Shown here: one piece after another, positions 53,802 through 62,435 of the stretch
How the letters are laid out: each line of letters starts with the position of its first letter
Numbering within the stretch: position 1 is the first letter of the stretch
Origin: Plantimonas leprariae
GTDB lineage: Bacteria; Pseudomonadota; Alphaproteobacteria; Rhizobiales; Rhizobiaceae
DNA: 64,000 nucleotides
Direction: 5' to 3'
Assembly (NCBI RefSeq): GCF_008802405.1
Contig: NZ_VZDO01000017.1
Coordinates: 48,093-112,092 of the forward strand
Translations under genes and position numbers: made by a program
Notes under the pieces: model-generated
Seen by the model: the letters and a program-made list of their open reading frames with translations, nothing else
The model's database searches: none
Told to the model about the DNA's origin: nothing

Positions 53802-54539
53802 ATGACCCATACGCCGGACATCACCCGCCCGCCGAAGGAAACGGTCGCGGCCCTCGAAAAGCTCGGCGCGGCCACCGTCGCCGGGACGCTCGGCCATATG
53901 GGCATCCGCAACCCGCACATCGCGGGGCCGGTGAGCTGGAGCCCGGGGCGCTCGATCGCCGGGCCGGCGCTGACGCTGCAGTTCATGCCGAAGCGCGAGG
54001 ACCTCTACGGCGAGGGCGAGTACGCCGAGCCGGAGAAGCAGCTTCACCGCCATGTGCTCTACCACGTGCAGGCGGGCGACGTGGTGGTGGTCGACGCGCG
54101 CGGCGACATGTCGGCGGGCGTCTTCGGCGACATGATGTCGACCTACTTCAAGGGCCGCGGCGGCGCCGGCATGGTGATCGACGGGTGCCTGCGCGACTAT
54201 CCCAACCTGAAGAAGCTCGATCTCGCGCTCTGGGTGCGCGGCTTCACCCCGAACTTCCACACGCAGACCGGCCTGATGCCCTTCGCGGTCAATGTGCCGA
54301 TCGCCTGCGGCGGCGTGACCGTCATCCCCGGCGACATCATCGTCGCCGACGACGACGGCGCGGTCTGCGTGCCCGTGGCGCTGGCGGACCAGGTGATCGC
54401 CAAGGCCTCCGAGCACCACGAATGGGAGGAGTTCTCGCGAGAGAAGCTGAAAGAGGGCGCGCCGCTCCAGCGCTACTATCCGCTCCACGCCGACGCGCAG
54501 GAGGAGTATCAGGCCTGGCGGCGCGACAACCCGCTCTAG
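53802..54539 (+). CDS. RraA-like / HMG aldolase family protein
   Basis: A 245-residue protein of the RraA fold. LGAATVAGTLGHMG at the start, GDVVVVDARGDMSAGVFGDM and the catalytic GxxRD-type sequence MVIDGCLRDYPNLKKLDLAL match 4-hydroxy-4-methyl-2-oxoglutarate/oxaloacetate aldolases rather than the smaller RNase-E inhibitor RraA. VTVIPGDIIVADDDGAVCVP is also typical. A retro-aldol step after dehydration of an acid sugar would fit. This is inference. Confidence 0.85.
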   Translation: MTHTPDITRPPKETVAALEKLGAATVAGTLGHMGIRNPHIAGPVSWSPGRSIAGPALTLQFMPKREDLYGEGEYAEPEKQLHRHVLYHVQAGDVVVVDARGDMSAGVFGDMMSTYFKGRGGAGMVIDGCLRDYPNLKKLDLALWVRGFTPNFHTQTGLMPFAVNVPIACGGVTVIPGDIIVADDDGAVCVPVALADQVIAKASEHHEWEEFSREKLKEGAPLQRYYPLHADAQEEYQAWRRDNPL

Positions 54540-54592
54540 TTCGCGGTTGCATCGACAGCCAGTCCCGCCGCCGATCCGAAAGAACCGACGCA

Positions 54593-55033
54593 ATGCTCAC
54601 CGTCCAGTCGATCGCTCACGTCGCCATCCGGGTGAAGGATCTCGACCGCAGCCTCGAATTCTATGCGGGGAAGCTCGGCTTCCGCGAGATGATGCGGCTT
54701 CCGAAACCCGATGGGTCGCCCGGCGTCTGGCTCGTCTATCTCCGCATCACCGACGACCAGTTCCTCGAAATCTTCCCCGACAGCGAGGGCGAACGCGCGC
54801 CGGACCCGAAGCTGATCGGCTACAACCACATGTGCTTCGCGGTGCCCGACCTGGAGGCAAGCGTGCGCGAGCTCGAAGCGCTCGGCATCGAGCGGACGCG
54901 GCCCGCGATCAAGGCCGTCGACGGCAACTGGCAGACCTGGATCGAGGACCCGGACGGCCACCGCATCGAACTCATGCAGATGGCGGCGGACGGCATGCAG
55001 GCACAGGCGATCGCCCGCATGCGGGCCGGTTGA
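54593..55033 (+). CDS. VOC family protein (lactoylglutathione-lyase-like)
   Basis: A 146-residue single VOC protein. [20 protein letters not shown], then LGYNH-like sequence [18 protein letters not shown] and [12 protein letters not shown] give the His/Glu metal ligands expected in glyoxalase I-type or dioxygenase folds. It could remove a reactive aldehyde or act on a pathway intermediate. The role is not known. Same direction as the RraA-like and dehydrogenase genes. Confidence 0.85.
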   Translation: MLTVQSIAHVAIRVKDLDRSLEFYAGKLGFREMMRLPKPDGSPGVWLVYLRITDDQFLEIFPDSEGERAPDPKLIGYNHMCFAVPDLEASVRELEALGIERTRPAIKAVDGNWQTWIEDPDGHRIELMQMAADGMQAQAIARMRAG

Positions 55034-55049
55034 TTTCGGAAAGTCCCGC

Positions 55050-56165
55050 ATGGCGACGATCCTCTACCTCACGCGCATCGAGTTCGGCGAAGGCCTGGTT
55101 TCCACCGTCGCGGAACGCTTCGCCGAGCTCGGCGGCCGGCGACCGCTCCTGGTCGGCGACCGGGGCGTCGCCGCCGCCGGCCTGTTCGAGCGCGTGTCGC
55201 GGCAGTTTCCCGGCGCGCCGGCCTTTCTCGACGTGCCCTCGAACCCGACCGAGGAGGCGGTGGAAGCGGCGCTGGCCCTCTACCGCGAGCACGGCTGCGA
55301 CGGCGTCGTCGCGCTCGGCGGCGGCTCGCCGATCGATCTCGCGAAGGGCGTGGCGCTGCTCGCGACGCACGAAGGACCGCTGGAGCAGTATGCCGCGATC
55401 CTCGGCGGGATGGCGCGGGTGACGGCGGCGGTCGCGCCGGTGGTCGCCGTGCCGACAACGGCCGGCACCGGCGCGGAGGTCGGGCGCGCCGCGCTGCTCA
55501 CGCTGAAGGACGGCCGCAAGCTCGGCTTCATCAGTCCGCACCTCATCCCGCGCGTCGCGGTCTGCGACCCGGAGCTGACGCTCGGCCTGCCGCCGGCGCT
55601 TACCGCCGCGACCGGGCTCGACGCCCTGTCGCACTGCATCGAGACCTATCTGTCACCGCGCTTCAACCCGCCCGCCGACGCGATCGCGCTCGACGGGGCA
55701 GAGCGGATCTGGCGGCACATCGAGCGCGCCTTCGCCGAAGGGAGCGACCGCGAGGCCAGGGCCGCGATGATGATGGGCTCGATCGAGGGGGCGCTCGCCT
55801 TCCAGAAGGGGCTCGGCGCCGTCCACGCCCTCAGCCACGCGCTCGGCGGCCTGCGGAGCCCCAACCTCCACCATGGGACGCTGAACGCGATCCTGATGCC
55901 GCTGGTGGTGCGCTTCAACCGCGCCGCCGCAGCGGAGGCGATCGGCCGGATCGAGCGGCGGCTCGATGTGCCGGACCTTGGCGACGCCCTCGACGCGCTC
56001 AACCAGCGCATTGGGATTCCCGCCGGCCTCCGGACGCTCGGCCTGTCGGAGGATGTCCTGCCGTGGGTGGTGGAGCGGGCGCTCGCCGACCACAGCCACG
56101 CCACCAACCCCCGCCCCGCTTCCGCCGCCGACTACCGCGCCCTGCTCGACGCGGCGATGATCTGA
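55050..56165 (+). CDS. Iron-containing (group III) alcohol dehydrogenase
   Basis: A 371-residue dehydrogenase. [15 protein letters not shown] binds NAD(P), [20 protein letters not shown] and [15 protein letters not shown] follow, and [20 protein letters not shown] supplies metal-binding His residues. The start resembles maleylacetate reductase and hydroxyacid-oxoacid transhydrogenase-type members. The stop codon TGA also forms the left target duplication of a MITE-like element, so its original operon link to the cupin gene was interrupted. Confidence 0.9.
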   Translation: MATILYLTRIEFGEGLVSTVAERFAELGGRRPLLVGDRGVAAAGLFERVSRQFPGAPAFLDVPSNPTEEAVEAALALYREHGCDGVVALGGGSPIDLAKGVALLATHEGPLEQYAAILGGMARVTAAVAPVVAVPTTAGTGAEVGRAALLTLKDGRKLGFISPHLIPRVAVCDPELTLGLPPALTAATGLDALSHCIETYLSPRFNPPADAIALDGAERIWRHIERAFAEGSDREARAAMMMGSIEGALAFQKGLGAVHALSHALGGLRSPNLHHGTLNAILMPLVVRFNRAAAAEAIGRIERRLDVPDLGDALDALNQRIGIPAGLRTLGLSEDVLPWVVERALADHSHATNPRPASAADYRALLDAAMI

Positions 56166-56327
56166 GAGCCCGTTTGACAACTCGCCCGGGTCGGCCCGAC
56201 GGTGCTTTTCCGCTGCCACTTCGTTGCCAAGCCTCGCCGATGCCGCCGGCATCGACTGCGTTTGGCGCCTCGCGATCATCGAAAAATCCCTCGCCGGCCC
56301 TCCGCCGGCGAGTTGTCAAACGGCCTC
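56166..56327. mobile_element. 162-bp MITE-like element with 21-bp terminal inverted repeats
   Basis: The ends match in 20 of 21 positions: the left begins GAGCCCGTTTGACAACTC and the right, reverse-complemented, begins GAGGCCGTTTGACAACTC. TGA flanks both sides (56163-56165 and 56328-56330), as a 3-bp TNA-type target duplication. A 7-bp-stem hairpin CGATGCC/GGCATCG lies at the exact centre (56238-56254), and another (CTCGCCGG/CCGGCGAG) near the right end. There is no coding capacity, so it would need a transposase in trans; IS5-family enzymes that duplicate TNA are candidates. Removing it and one TGA puts the cupin ATG 10 bp after the dehydrogenase stop. Confidence 0.75.
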
Positions 56328-56340
56328 TGAGGACGATCCG

Positions 56341-56838
56341 ATGTACGACAAGCTGAAGGGTTCGGCGCATCCGCTGGCGCCGCCGGAGATCGCCGTCGCG
56401 GCCATGCCGGACGACGAGCGGGTCTGGGTGCCGCAGGCGGACGGCGTCTGGTTCCGCCCGCTGATGCTGAACACCATGCAGGGACAATGGTGCAACCTCC
56501 TGCGGGTCCGCCGCTCCGGCGTCCTGTCGCGGCATCTCCACACCAATCCCGTCCACGGCTACGTCATCCGCGGCCGCTGGTTCTACCGCGAGCACGATTG
56601 GGTGGCGGAGACCGGCTCCTACGTCTTCGAGCCGCCGGGCGAGATCCACACGCTGGTCGTGCCGGACGACTGCGAGGAGATGATCACCTTCTTCAACATC
56701 ACCGGCAGCATGGTTTATCTCGACGCCGAGAACCGCCATAGCGGCTTCGAGGACGTCTTCACCAAGATCGACATGTGCCGCCGGCACTATGCGGCGGTCG
56801 GCCTCGGCGAGAGCTATGTCGACCAGTTCGTCCGCTGA
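56341..56838 (+). CDS. Cupin, 2,4'-dihydroxyacetophenone dioxygenase family
   Basis: A 165-residue single-domain cupin. The first motif RHLHTNPVHGYVIRGRWFY and second FEPPGEIHTLVVPDD provide the metal ligands. PLMLNTMQGQWCNLLRVRRS precedes them. The family is named after a dioxygenase but many members act on other compounds. The ATG at 56341 has TGAGGA 7-8 bp upstream, whose TGA is the right-hand target duplication of the MITE. Its last 23 bp overlap the SDR gene. Confidence 0.85.
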   Translation: MYDKLKGSAHPLAPPEIAVAAMPDDERVWVPQADGVWFRPLMLNTMQGQWCNLLRVRRSGVLSRHLHTNPVHGYVIRGRWFYREHDWVAETGSYVFEPPGEIHTLVVPDDCEEMITFFNITGSMVYLDAENRHSGFEDVFTKIDMCRRHYAAVGLGESYVDQFVR

Positions 56839-57589
56839 ACCGCCCTCCTCCGCCTGGGCGCGAGAATGGTTCGTCGGTCGCCGGGTGCTCGTCACCGGCG
56901 GCACGTCCGGCATCGGGGCAGGCGTCGCCAAAGCCTTTCTGGAAGCCGGGGCGGAGGTCGTCGCGACCGGCCTGACGGAGGCCGAGATCGAGGCCGCGCG
57001 GGTCGATCCGCCGCTCGGCGCGGCGAGGCTCGAGCGGCTCGACGTGCGCGACGCGGCGGCCGTCCGCGCCGTGGTCGAGGGCTGCGGCGAACTTCAAGCG
57101 GTGGTGAACTGCGCCGGCGTCATCCGGCGCGGCGGCGCGGAACTCGATCCGGCCGCGTTCGACGCGACGCTCGACGTCAACCTCTCCGGCACGATGCGGG
57201 TCTGCGCCACCGCCCGGCCGCTTCTCGCGCGCGGAGGCGGCTCGATCGTCAACCTCGCCTCGATGCTGTCCTTCTTCGGCGGCGGACTGGTGCCCGGCTA
57301 TGCGGCCAGCAAGGGCGGGATCGCGCAGCTCACGAAATCGCTCGCCATCGCCTACGCGTCGGACGGCATCCGGGTGAACGCGGTCGCGCCGGGCTGGATC
57401 GAGACGCCTCTGACGACGGCGCTGCGCGAGGACGAGGGCCGGAGCGCCGCGATCCTCGCGCGCACGCCGCTCGGCCGCTGGGGCCGCCCGGCCGATCTCG
57501 CCGGCGGCGTCCTGTTCCTCGCCTCGCCGCTGGCCGGTTTCGTCACCGGCGCGATCCTCACGATCGACGGCGGCTACAGCGTCGCCTGA
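56816..57589 (+). CDS. Short-chain dehydrogenase/reductase
   Basis: A 257-residue classical SDR. TGGTSGIGAGVAKAFLEAGA is the cofactor loop, NCAGVIRRGG the NNAG-like motif, SIVNLASMLSFFGG holds the active Ser, and GYAASKGGIAQL gives Tyr-x3-Lys. The C-terminus TGAILTIDGGYSVA is standard. The ATG at 56816 lies within the cupin gene. It probably oxidises a sugar acid or alcohol in the same pathway. It ends in a 16-bp tail-to-tail overlap with the Fec-type ATPase gene. Confidence 0.9.
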   Translation: MSTSSSAEPPSSAWAREWFVGRRVLVTGGTSGIGAGVAKAFLEAGAEVVATGLTEAEIEAARVDPPLGAARLERLDVRDAAAVRAVVEGCGELQAVVNCAGVIRRGGAELDPAAFDATLDVNLSGTMRVCATARPLLARGGGSIVNLASMLSFFGGGLVPGYAASKGGIAQLTKSLAIAYASDGIRVNAVAPGWIETPLTTALREDEGRSAAILARTPLGRWGRPADLAGGVLFLASPLAGFVTGAILTIDGGYSVA

Positions 57590-58347
57590 ACCGCGCCGGC
57601 TTCGAGCGGCCCGTCGACGATGACGTGCGGCAGCCCGTGCGAGCAGCGCTCGATGCGCCCGCTCACCCGGTAGACGTCGCGCAGCAGCTCGGCCGTGACG
57701 ATCTCGGCCGAGGGCCCGCAGGCGGCCATCCGCCCGTTCGCGACGACGATCGTGTCGGCGCAGAAGCGCAGCGCGTGGTTGAGGTCGTGGATGGCGATCA
57801 GCACCACCATGTCGTCGCGCCGGGCGAGGCCGCGCATCAGCGACAGCACCTCCATCTGGCGGTGGAGGTCGAGCGCCGCCGTCGGCTCGTCCATCAGGAG
57901 AATGCGGGGACGGCGGACGAGCGCTTGCGCGATGCCGGCGAGCTGCCGCTGGCCGCCGGAAAGTTCGCCGAGGTTGCGGAACGCGATGTCAGCGATGCGC
58001 AGCGCGTCGAGGATCTCGTCGATATGCGCCAGTTCCGCGTCGGACACCCGCAACGACGAGCCGAGCTTGGCGGCCAGCACCACCGACTCGTAGAGCGTCA
58101 GCACCGCGTTCGCGCCCGTATCCTGCGGCATGTAGCGGATCGACCCTGCCCCGTCGCCTTCCACATGGACGGTGCCCGGCCCGCTCGCGAGACCGGCGAT
58201 GCGCTTGAACAGGCTCGATTTTCCAGCCGCGTTCGGCCCGATCACCGCGGTCAGCCCGCCGCCGCGCAGCGTCGGCACGGTGACGCCGCCGACGACTTCG
58301 GTGTGGCCGTAGCGGACGCCGACGCCCTCCAGCGCGAGGCTCACCAT
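57574..58347 (-). CDS. Iron-chelate/cobalamin-type ABC transporter ATP-binding protein
   Basis: A 257-residue ATPase of the FecE/BtuD type. Walker A GPNAAGKSS (Ala-Ala in place of the usual Gly-Ser/Cys-Gly), MPQDTGANAVLTLYESV Q-loop, signature LSGGQRQLAGIAQAL, Walker B ILLMDEPTAALDLHRQ and AIHDLNHALRFCAD are present. It starts 7 bp inside the permease gene. Metal or vitamin specificity is not readable. Confidence 0.9.
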   Translation of the reverse strand: MVSLALEGVGVRYGHTEVVGGVTVPTLRGGGLTAVIGPNAAGKSSLFKRIAGLASGPGTVHVEGDGAGSIRYMPQDTGANAVLTLYESVVLAAKLGSSLRVSDAELAHIDEILDALRIADIAFRNLGELSGGQRQLAGIAQALVRRPRILLMDEPTAALDLHRQMEVLSLMRGLARRDDMVVLIAIHDLNHALRFCADTIVVANGRMAACGPSAEIVTAELLRDVYRVSGRIERCSHGLPHVIVDGPLEAGAVQATL

Positions 58348-59432
58348 GCCCGCTTCCTGTTGGCGAAGATCAGCGAGAAGAAGAACGGCACGCCGACCAG
58401 CGAGGTGATGATGCCGATCGGGAGCACGATCCCCGGCACGAGCGACTTCGAGACCACCGAGGTCGCGGAAAGGATCAGCGCCCCGGCGAGCGCGGAGGCC
58501 GGCAGGAAGACGCGCTGGTCCTCGCCGACGAGCATCCGGGCGATGTGCGGGCCGACGAGGCCGATGAAGCCGATCGTGCCGACGAAGGCGACGGGGATCG
58601 CGGCGAGAAGGCTGACGAGCAGCATGGTCCGGAGGCGCAGCGCCCCGACGTCGACGCCGAGGCTCGCCGCCTTCTCGTCGCCGAGCCTGAGCGCCGTCAG
58701 CGCCCAGGCCTGCCGCGCGAAGACGGGCAGGCAGGCGAAGAGGATCAGCGCCGTGACGCCGACCTTCGCCCAGGTCGCCTTGGTGAGGCTGCCCATCGTC
58801 CAGAACACCACCGCGCCGAGCGCCTGTTCGGTCGCGAGATACTGGAGGAGCGCCAGTGCCGCGTTGAAGGTGAAGACCAGCGCGATGCCGAGGAGCACGA
58901 TCGTCTCGGAGGTGACGCCGCGCATGCGGCTGAAGCCGTGGATGAACAGCGCCGTCGCCATCGCGGCGACGAAGGCGTTCATCGGCACGACGAAGTCGAT
59001 GGCGGCGGGCACGAGCGCGACGCCGAAGACGAGGGCGAGCGCCGCGCCGAAGCCGGCCGCCGCCGAAATCCCGAGGGTGAAGGGGCTGGCGAGCGGGTTG
59101 GCGAGGATGGTCTGCATCTGCGCGCCGGCGACCGAAAGTGCGGCACCCACCATGACCGCCATCACCGCCACCGGCAGGCGGATCTGCCAGACCACGACGT
59201 GCAACTGGTCGGAGGCCTGCGAAGGCGCGAAGATGGCGCCCGCCACCTCGCCGAGACCGAAGCCGGCCGGCCCGACCGCGACGTCGAGCATCACCGAGAA
59301 GACGAGCAGCGCGGCGAGGCCGCCGATCACCGCGACACGCCGCCTGCCCAGCGCGCGATAGCGCCCGGCGCCGTCCGTCGCGGCGGCGCTGCGGCCGCCG
59401 CCGGTGCCCGCGAGCGCCCCTTCCACACCCAC
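58341..59432 (-). CDS. Iron-chelate-type ABC transporter permease (FecCD family)
   Basis: A 363-residue inner-membrane permease with about ten helices. IRLPVAVMAVMVGAALSVAG, GAQMQTILANPLASPFTLGI and the coupling segment FVGTIGFIGLVGPHIARMLV are family hallmarks, as is PGIVLPIGIITSLVGVPFFF. The start is not certain: GTG at 59432 or 59426, both just beyond the binding-protein stop. No ATG or clear ribosome site is near. A single permease gene suggests a homodimer. Confidence 0.88.
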   Translation of the reverse strand: MGVEGALAGTGGGRSAAATDGAGRYRALGRRRVAVIGGLAALLVFSVMLDVAVGPAGFGLGEVAGAIFAPSQASDQLHVVVWQIRLPVAVMAVMVGAALSVAGAQMQTILANPLASPFTLGISAAAGFGAALALVFGVALVPAAIDFVVPMNAFVAAMATALFIHGFSRMRGVTSETIVLLGIALVFTFNAALALLQYLATEQALGAVVFWTMGSLTKATWAKVGVTALILFACLPVFARQAWALTALRLGDEKAASLGVDVGALRLRTMLLVSLLAAIPVAFVGTIGFIGLVGPHIARMLVGEDQRVFLPASALAGALILSATSVVSKSLVPGIVLPIGIITSLVGVPFFFSLIFANRKRAW

Positions 59433-59434
59433 GG

Positions 59435-60562
59435 TCAGGTCTTGGGGGCGAGCGAGACGAAGTAGCCCGGCCGGTAGGTGACGGGCAGGAAGCGCTCGTG
59501 CAGTTGCCGGAAGGTCGCCTCCGGATCGAGGTCGGCGAAGAGATCCGGGTGCAGCCACTTCGCGATCTGCTGGATCGCCACGAACTGGTAGGGGCTGTTG
59601 TAGAACTGGTGCCAGACCGCATGGACGTCGTTCCCGCCGGCGGCCTTGACGCCCTGATAGGCGGGCCGGCGCATCAGGGCCGCGAGCTTGCGCTCGGCTT
59701 CCGCCGTGTCGGCCCCCGGTCCGACGCCGACCCACGCGCCGCCCGGCACCGATGCCTGCCAGTTCGCGCCCGTGACGATGACCTGATCGGGGTCGGCGGC
59801 GATCACCTGCTCCGGGTTCACCGTGCCGAACGTGCCGGGGATCAGCGTGCCGGCGATGTTGCGACCGCCGGCGATCTCCACCATCGCCCCGAAGTTCTCG
59901 TTGCCGAAGGACAGGCAGCAGTCGTCCGAGAAGCCGCCGGCGCGCTCGATGAAGACGTCGGGCTTGGCCGGCGCCGCCTTCGCGAGGACGTCGGTCACGC
60001 GCTTGGTCTCGGCGGCCCGGAAGCGGTTGAACTCGCGCGCCCGCTCCTCCTCGCCGAAGAGCTGCCCCAAGATCTCCATGCTGCGCTCGGTGTTCTTCAT
60101 CGGCGCTTCGCGGAAATCGATGTAGACGAGCGGAATGCCGGCGGCCGCGAGCTTGCCGTCGAGGTCCGCGTCCTCCGTCGCCGCTTTCGCCTCGAGGTTC
60201 ATGATCACGACGTCGGGGTGGAGCGAGATCGCCTGTTCGACGTCGAAGGTCCCCTCCTTCGCGCCGCCGAAGGTCGGCAGCGTGTCGCCCTTCGGGAACT
60301 TCGCGCGGTAGGTCGCATAGGTATCGGGATCGTTCTTGATCAGGTCGTCCCGCCAGCCGACCACGCGCTTGAACGGATCGGCCGTGTCGAGCGCGGCGAC
60401 GCCGTAGAGCAGGCGTCCTTCGCCGAGGATCACCTTGCCGACCGGCGCCCGCACCTCGACGTTTCGTCCGGCGATATCGGTGATCTCGGCGGCGGCGGCC
60501 GGCCGCAGCGCCGTACAGCATAGGGCGGCGACCACGATCGCCAGCTTCCGAACCATCGTCAT
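59435..60562 (-). CDS. Iron-chelate-type ABC transporter periplasmic binding protein (FecB/BtuF fold)
   Basis: A 375-residue periplasmic receptor with a Sec signal (RKLAIVVAALCCTALRPAAA). TDIAGRNVEVRAPVGKVILG and DVVIMNLEAKA are typical of the helical-backbone cluster A-II receptors for ferric siderophores, haem or cobalamin. The unusual stretch GFSDDCCLSFGNENFGAMVE contains adjacent cysteines. First gene of the operon, 36 bp from a perfect AT-rich palindrome. No TonB receptor gene is within the window. Confidence 0.88.
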   Translation of the reverse strand: MTMVRKLAIVVAALCCTALRPAAAAEITDIAGRNVEVRAPVGKVILGEGRLLYGVAALDTADPFKRVVGWRDDLIKNDPDTYATYRAKFPKGDTLPTFGGAKEGTFDVEQAISLHPDVVIMNLEAKAATEDADLDGKLAAAGIPLVYIDFREAPMKNTERSMEILGQLFGEEERAREFNRFRAAETKRVTDVLAKAAPAKPDVFIERAGGFSDDCCLSFGNENFGAMVEIAGGRNIAGTLIPGTFGTVNPEQVIAADPDQVIVTGANWQASVPGGAWVGVGPGADTAEAERKLAALMRRPAYQGVKAAGGNDVHAVWHQFYNSPYQFVAIQQIAKWLHPDLFADLDPEATFRQLHERFLPVTYRPGYFVSLAPKT

Positions 60563-60598
60563 TCGAGCGCTCCCATCCGTGTCGCCGGCCTCGATAAC

Positions 60599-60613
60599 TT
60601 TTTATGATAAAAA
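60599..60613. promoter_or_regulatory. AT-rich perfect palindrome upstream of the Fec-type operon
   Basis: TTTTTATGATAAAAA has 7-bp arms around one G and stands out as an AT island in very GC-rich DNA, 36 bp before the binding-protein start and inside the 164-bp gap to the divergent kinase gene. A metal-responsive repressor (Fur, Irr, RirA or Mur type) is plausible. The sequence does not match one consensus well enough to choose. Confidence 0.5.
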
Positions 60614-60726
60614 TAGTCAAGATTACGGGAGTGACCGCGGCGCCGCATGTCGCCTGCCGGCGTGGAAGCTGGCATCGCCTTTCGCCCCATGCGATTGGTG
60701 TCTCGCTTACGGTGGGGATGGGACGA

Positions 60727-61983
60727 ATGCTGCTCGGCTGCATAGGGGACGACTTCACCGGCTCGTCCGATCTCGCCAATACGCTCGCGAAGGGCGGTAT
60801 GCGCGTCGTCCAGTACGGCGGCGTGCCGAGCGAGCGCGCTGCCGACGATGTCGAGGCCGGCGTCGTCGCCCTGAAGTCGCGCACCGCGCCGGTGGCGGAA
60901 GCGGTCGCCGCCTCGCTCGCCGCCTTCGAGTGGCTGGAGCGGCAAGGCTGCCGGCAGTTCCTGTTCAAGGTGTGCTCCACCTTCGATTCGACGCCGGAGG
61001 GCAATATCGGGCCGGTGCTCGACGCCTTGATGGAGCGGCTCGGCGCGGACCGGGCGCTGGTCTGCCCGGCGTTTCCGGCGACGGGGCGCAGCATCTACCA
61101 GGGACACCTCTTCGTCGCCGACCGCCTGCTCAGCGAAAGCGGCATGGAGAACCATCCGCTGACCCCGATGCGCGACCCGGACATCCGCCGCTGGCTCCGG
61201 CCGCAGACGCGCCACGCTGTGGGCCATGTCGCGATGCGCGACGTCCTCGCCGGTCCGGACGCCATTCGCGCCGGCGCGGAGCGCGAGGTCGCCGCGGGCC
61301 GGCCGGTGATCGTCGTCGACGCCATCCGCGACGAGGACCTCGTCTCGATCGGCCGCGCGGCGCAGGATCTGCCGCTCTTGTGCGGCGGCTCCGGCATCGC
61401 GCTCGGCCTGCCGGCGAACTTCGGCATCGCGGCCGGTGCGGCGGCGAAGGGCTGGAGCGGCACAGAGGGTCCGGCCGCGATCCTGTCCGGCTCCTGCTCC
61501 GTGATGACGCGGCGCCAGGTGGAGCGCCACCGCGCCAGCGGTGCGCCGGCGCTGGAAGTGCTGCCGGCCGATCTCGCGTCCGGCGTTTCGAGCGCCGAGG
61601 CCGCGGCAGTCTGGGTGCTGGGGCGGATCGGCGATGCGCCGCTCGTCTTCACCTCCGCCGATCCGGAGACGGTGCGCGCGGCGCAGGAGCGGTTCGGGCG
61701 CGAGCGCATCGCCGCGACGATCGAAGGCTTCTTCTCGGAACTCGCACGGCGGCTGGTCGAGGGCGGCGTCCGCCGGCTCGTCAGCGCCGGCGGCGAGACG
61801 TCCGGCGCGGTGATGGAAGGGCTCGCCATCCCGGCGCTCGACATCGGGCCGGAGATCGCCCCCGGCGTCCCGGCGGTGCGGGCCGCCGACCGGCCGCTCT
61901 GGCTGGCGCTGAAATCCGGCAATTTCGGCGACGAGGACTTTTTCGCGAAAGCCGTCGCCGCACTCGGCGGCGAGACGCCGTAG
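60727..61983 (+). CDS. otnK: Four-carbon acid sugar kinase (OtnK-like)
   Basis: A 418-residue DUF1537-family kinase. The start LLGCIGDDFTGSSDLANTLA has the DDFTG motif of the N-terminal substrate domain; KVCSTFDSTPEGNIGPVLDA, then GSCSVMTRRQVERH and VSAGGETSGAV follow in the nucleotide-binding half. OtnK enzymes phosphorylate 3-oxo-tetronates made from threonate or erythronate. The partner aldolase (OtnC), isomerase (OtnI) and dehydrogenase (LtnD) are not here, so the pathway is completed elsewhere or the substrate differs. I used the ATG at 60727, 9 bp after GGTGGGG; the ATG at 60718 is possible. Confidence 0.85.
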   Translation: MLLGCIGDDFTGSSDLANTLAKGGMRVVQYGGVPSERAADDVEAGVVALKSRTAPVAEAVAASLAAFEWLERQGCRQFLFKVCSTFDSTPEGNIGPVLDALMERLGADRALVCPAFPATGRSIYQGHLFVADRLLSESGMENHPLTPMRDPDIRRWLRPQTRHAVGHVAMRDVLAGPDAIRAGAEREVAAGRPVIVVDAIRDEDLVSIGRAAQDLPLLCGGSGIALGLPANFGIAAGAAAKGWSGTEGPAAILSGSCSVMTRRQVERHRASGAPALEVLPADLASGVSSAEAAAVWVLGRIGDAPLVFTSADPETVRAAQERFGRERIAATIEGFFSELARRLVEGGVRRLVSAGGETSGAVMEGLAIPALDIGPEIAPGVPAVRAADRPLWLALKSGNFGDEDFFAKAVAALGGETP

Positions 61984-62435
61984 GTCGATCCGGGAAGTCT
62001 TCGGCGGACGCTGGCAAAGAATTTCTGCCGTGCCTGCGACGGGTGGAGATAGTCGATGCGATGGCATCCCGCAGCGGCTACGAAGAAAAACGGCTGCAGG
62101 AACTGTCTACCGTCACACTTCCCAAGATGTTCGCCCGCCGTTCTTCAGACGCATTCATGCGGAAGGAAGGCACGCGTAAGCGCGGTCGGATTTGAGCAGA
62201 TACGAACTTCCAACCCTGTTGGATGCATGATCCGCGCCTAAACTTTTCTACACGTTAAGTTCATGGTTTAGCTAAGTCTTTCTCGCTTTCCCCGACGGCA
62301 AATGCTGGCAGATTGCCGCTCGAGCAGAGCGGTTTAGGAGGAGGGCAAACCGCCTTGCCGTCCGCCTGCTTCATCGGAGCCGACCGTCGCGGCACGCAGC
62401 GCCTCGCGATCCGCTCTCACAGGAGGAGGAAGCAG
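61984..62435. other. Intergenic region ahead of the RTX gene
   Basis: No gene is convincing in these 452 bp. Two short open frames (about 44 and 61 codons) have no ribosome site or recognisable product. From about 62200 the base composition drops, and CTAAAC (62238-62243) and GTTTAG (62266-62271) form an inverted pair, with the palindrome TTAGCTAA at 62268-62275. This AT-rich part probably holds the promoter of the RTX gene. No clear terminator follows the kinase. Confidence 0.4.

Noticed and set aside
53802..54539. RNase E inhibitor RraA
   Set aside because: The protein is about 80 residues longer than true RraA and lies among sugar-acid genes. An aldolase-type member fits better.
62056..62241. 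Short open frame of 61 codons between the kinase and the RTX gene
   Set aside because: No ribosome site, no recognised product and a different composition from real genes.
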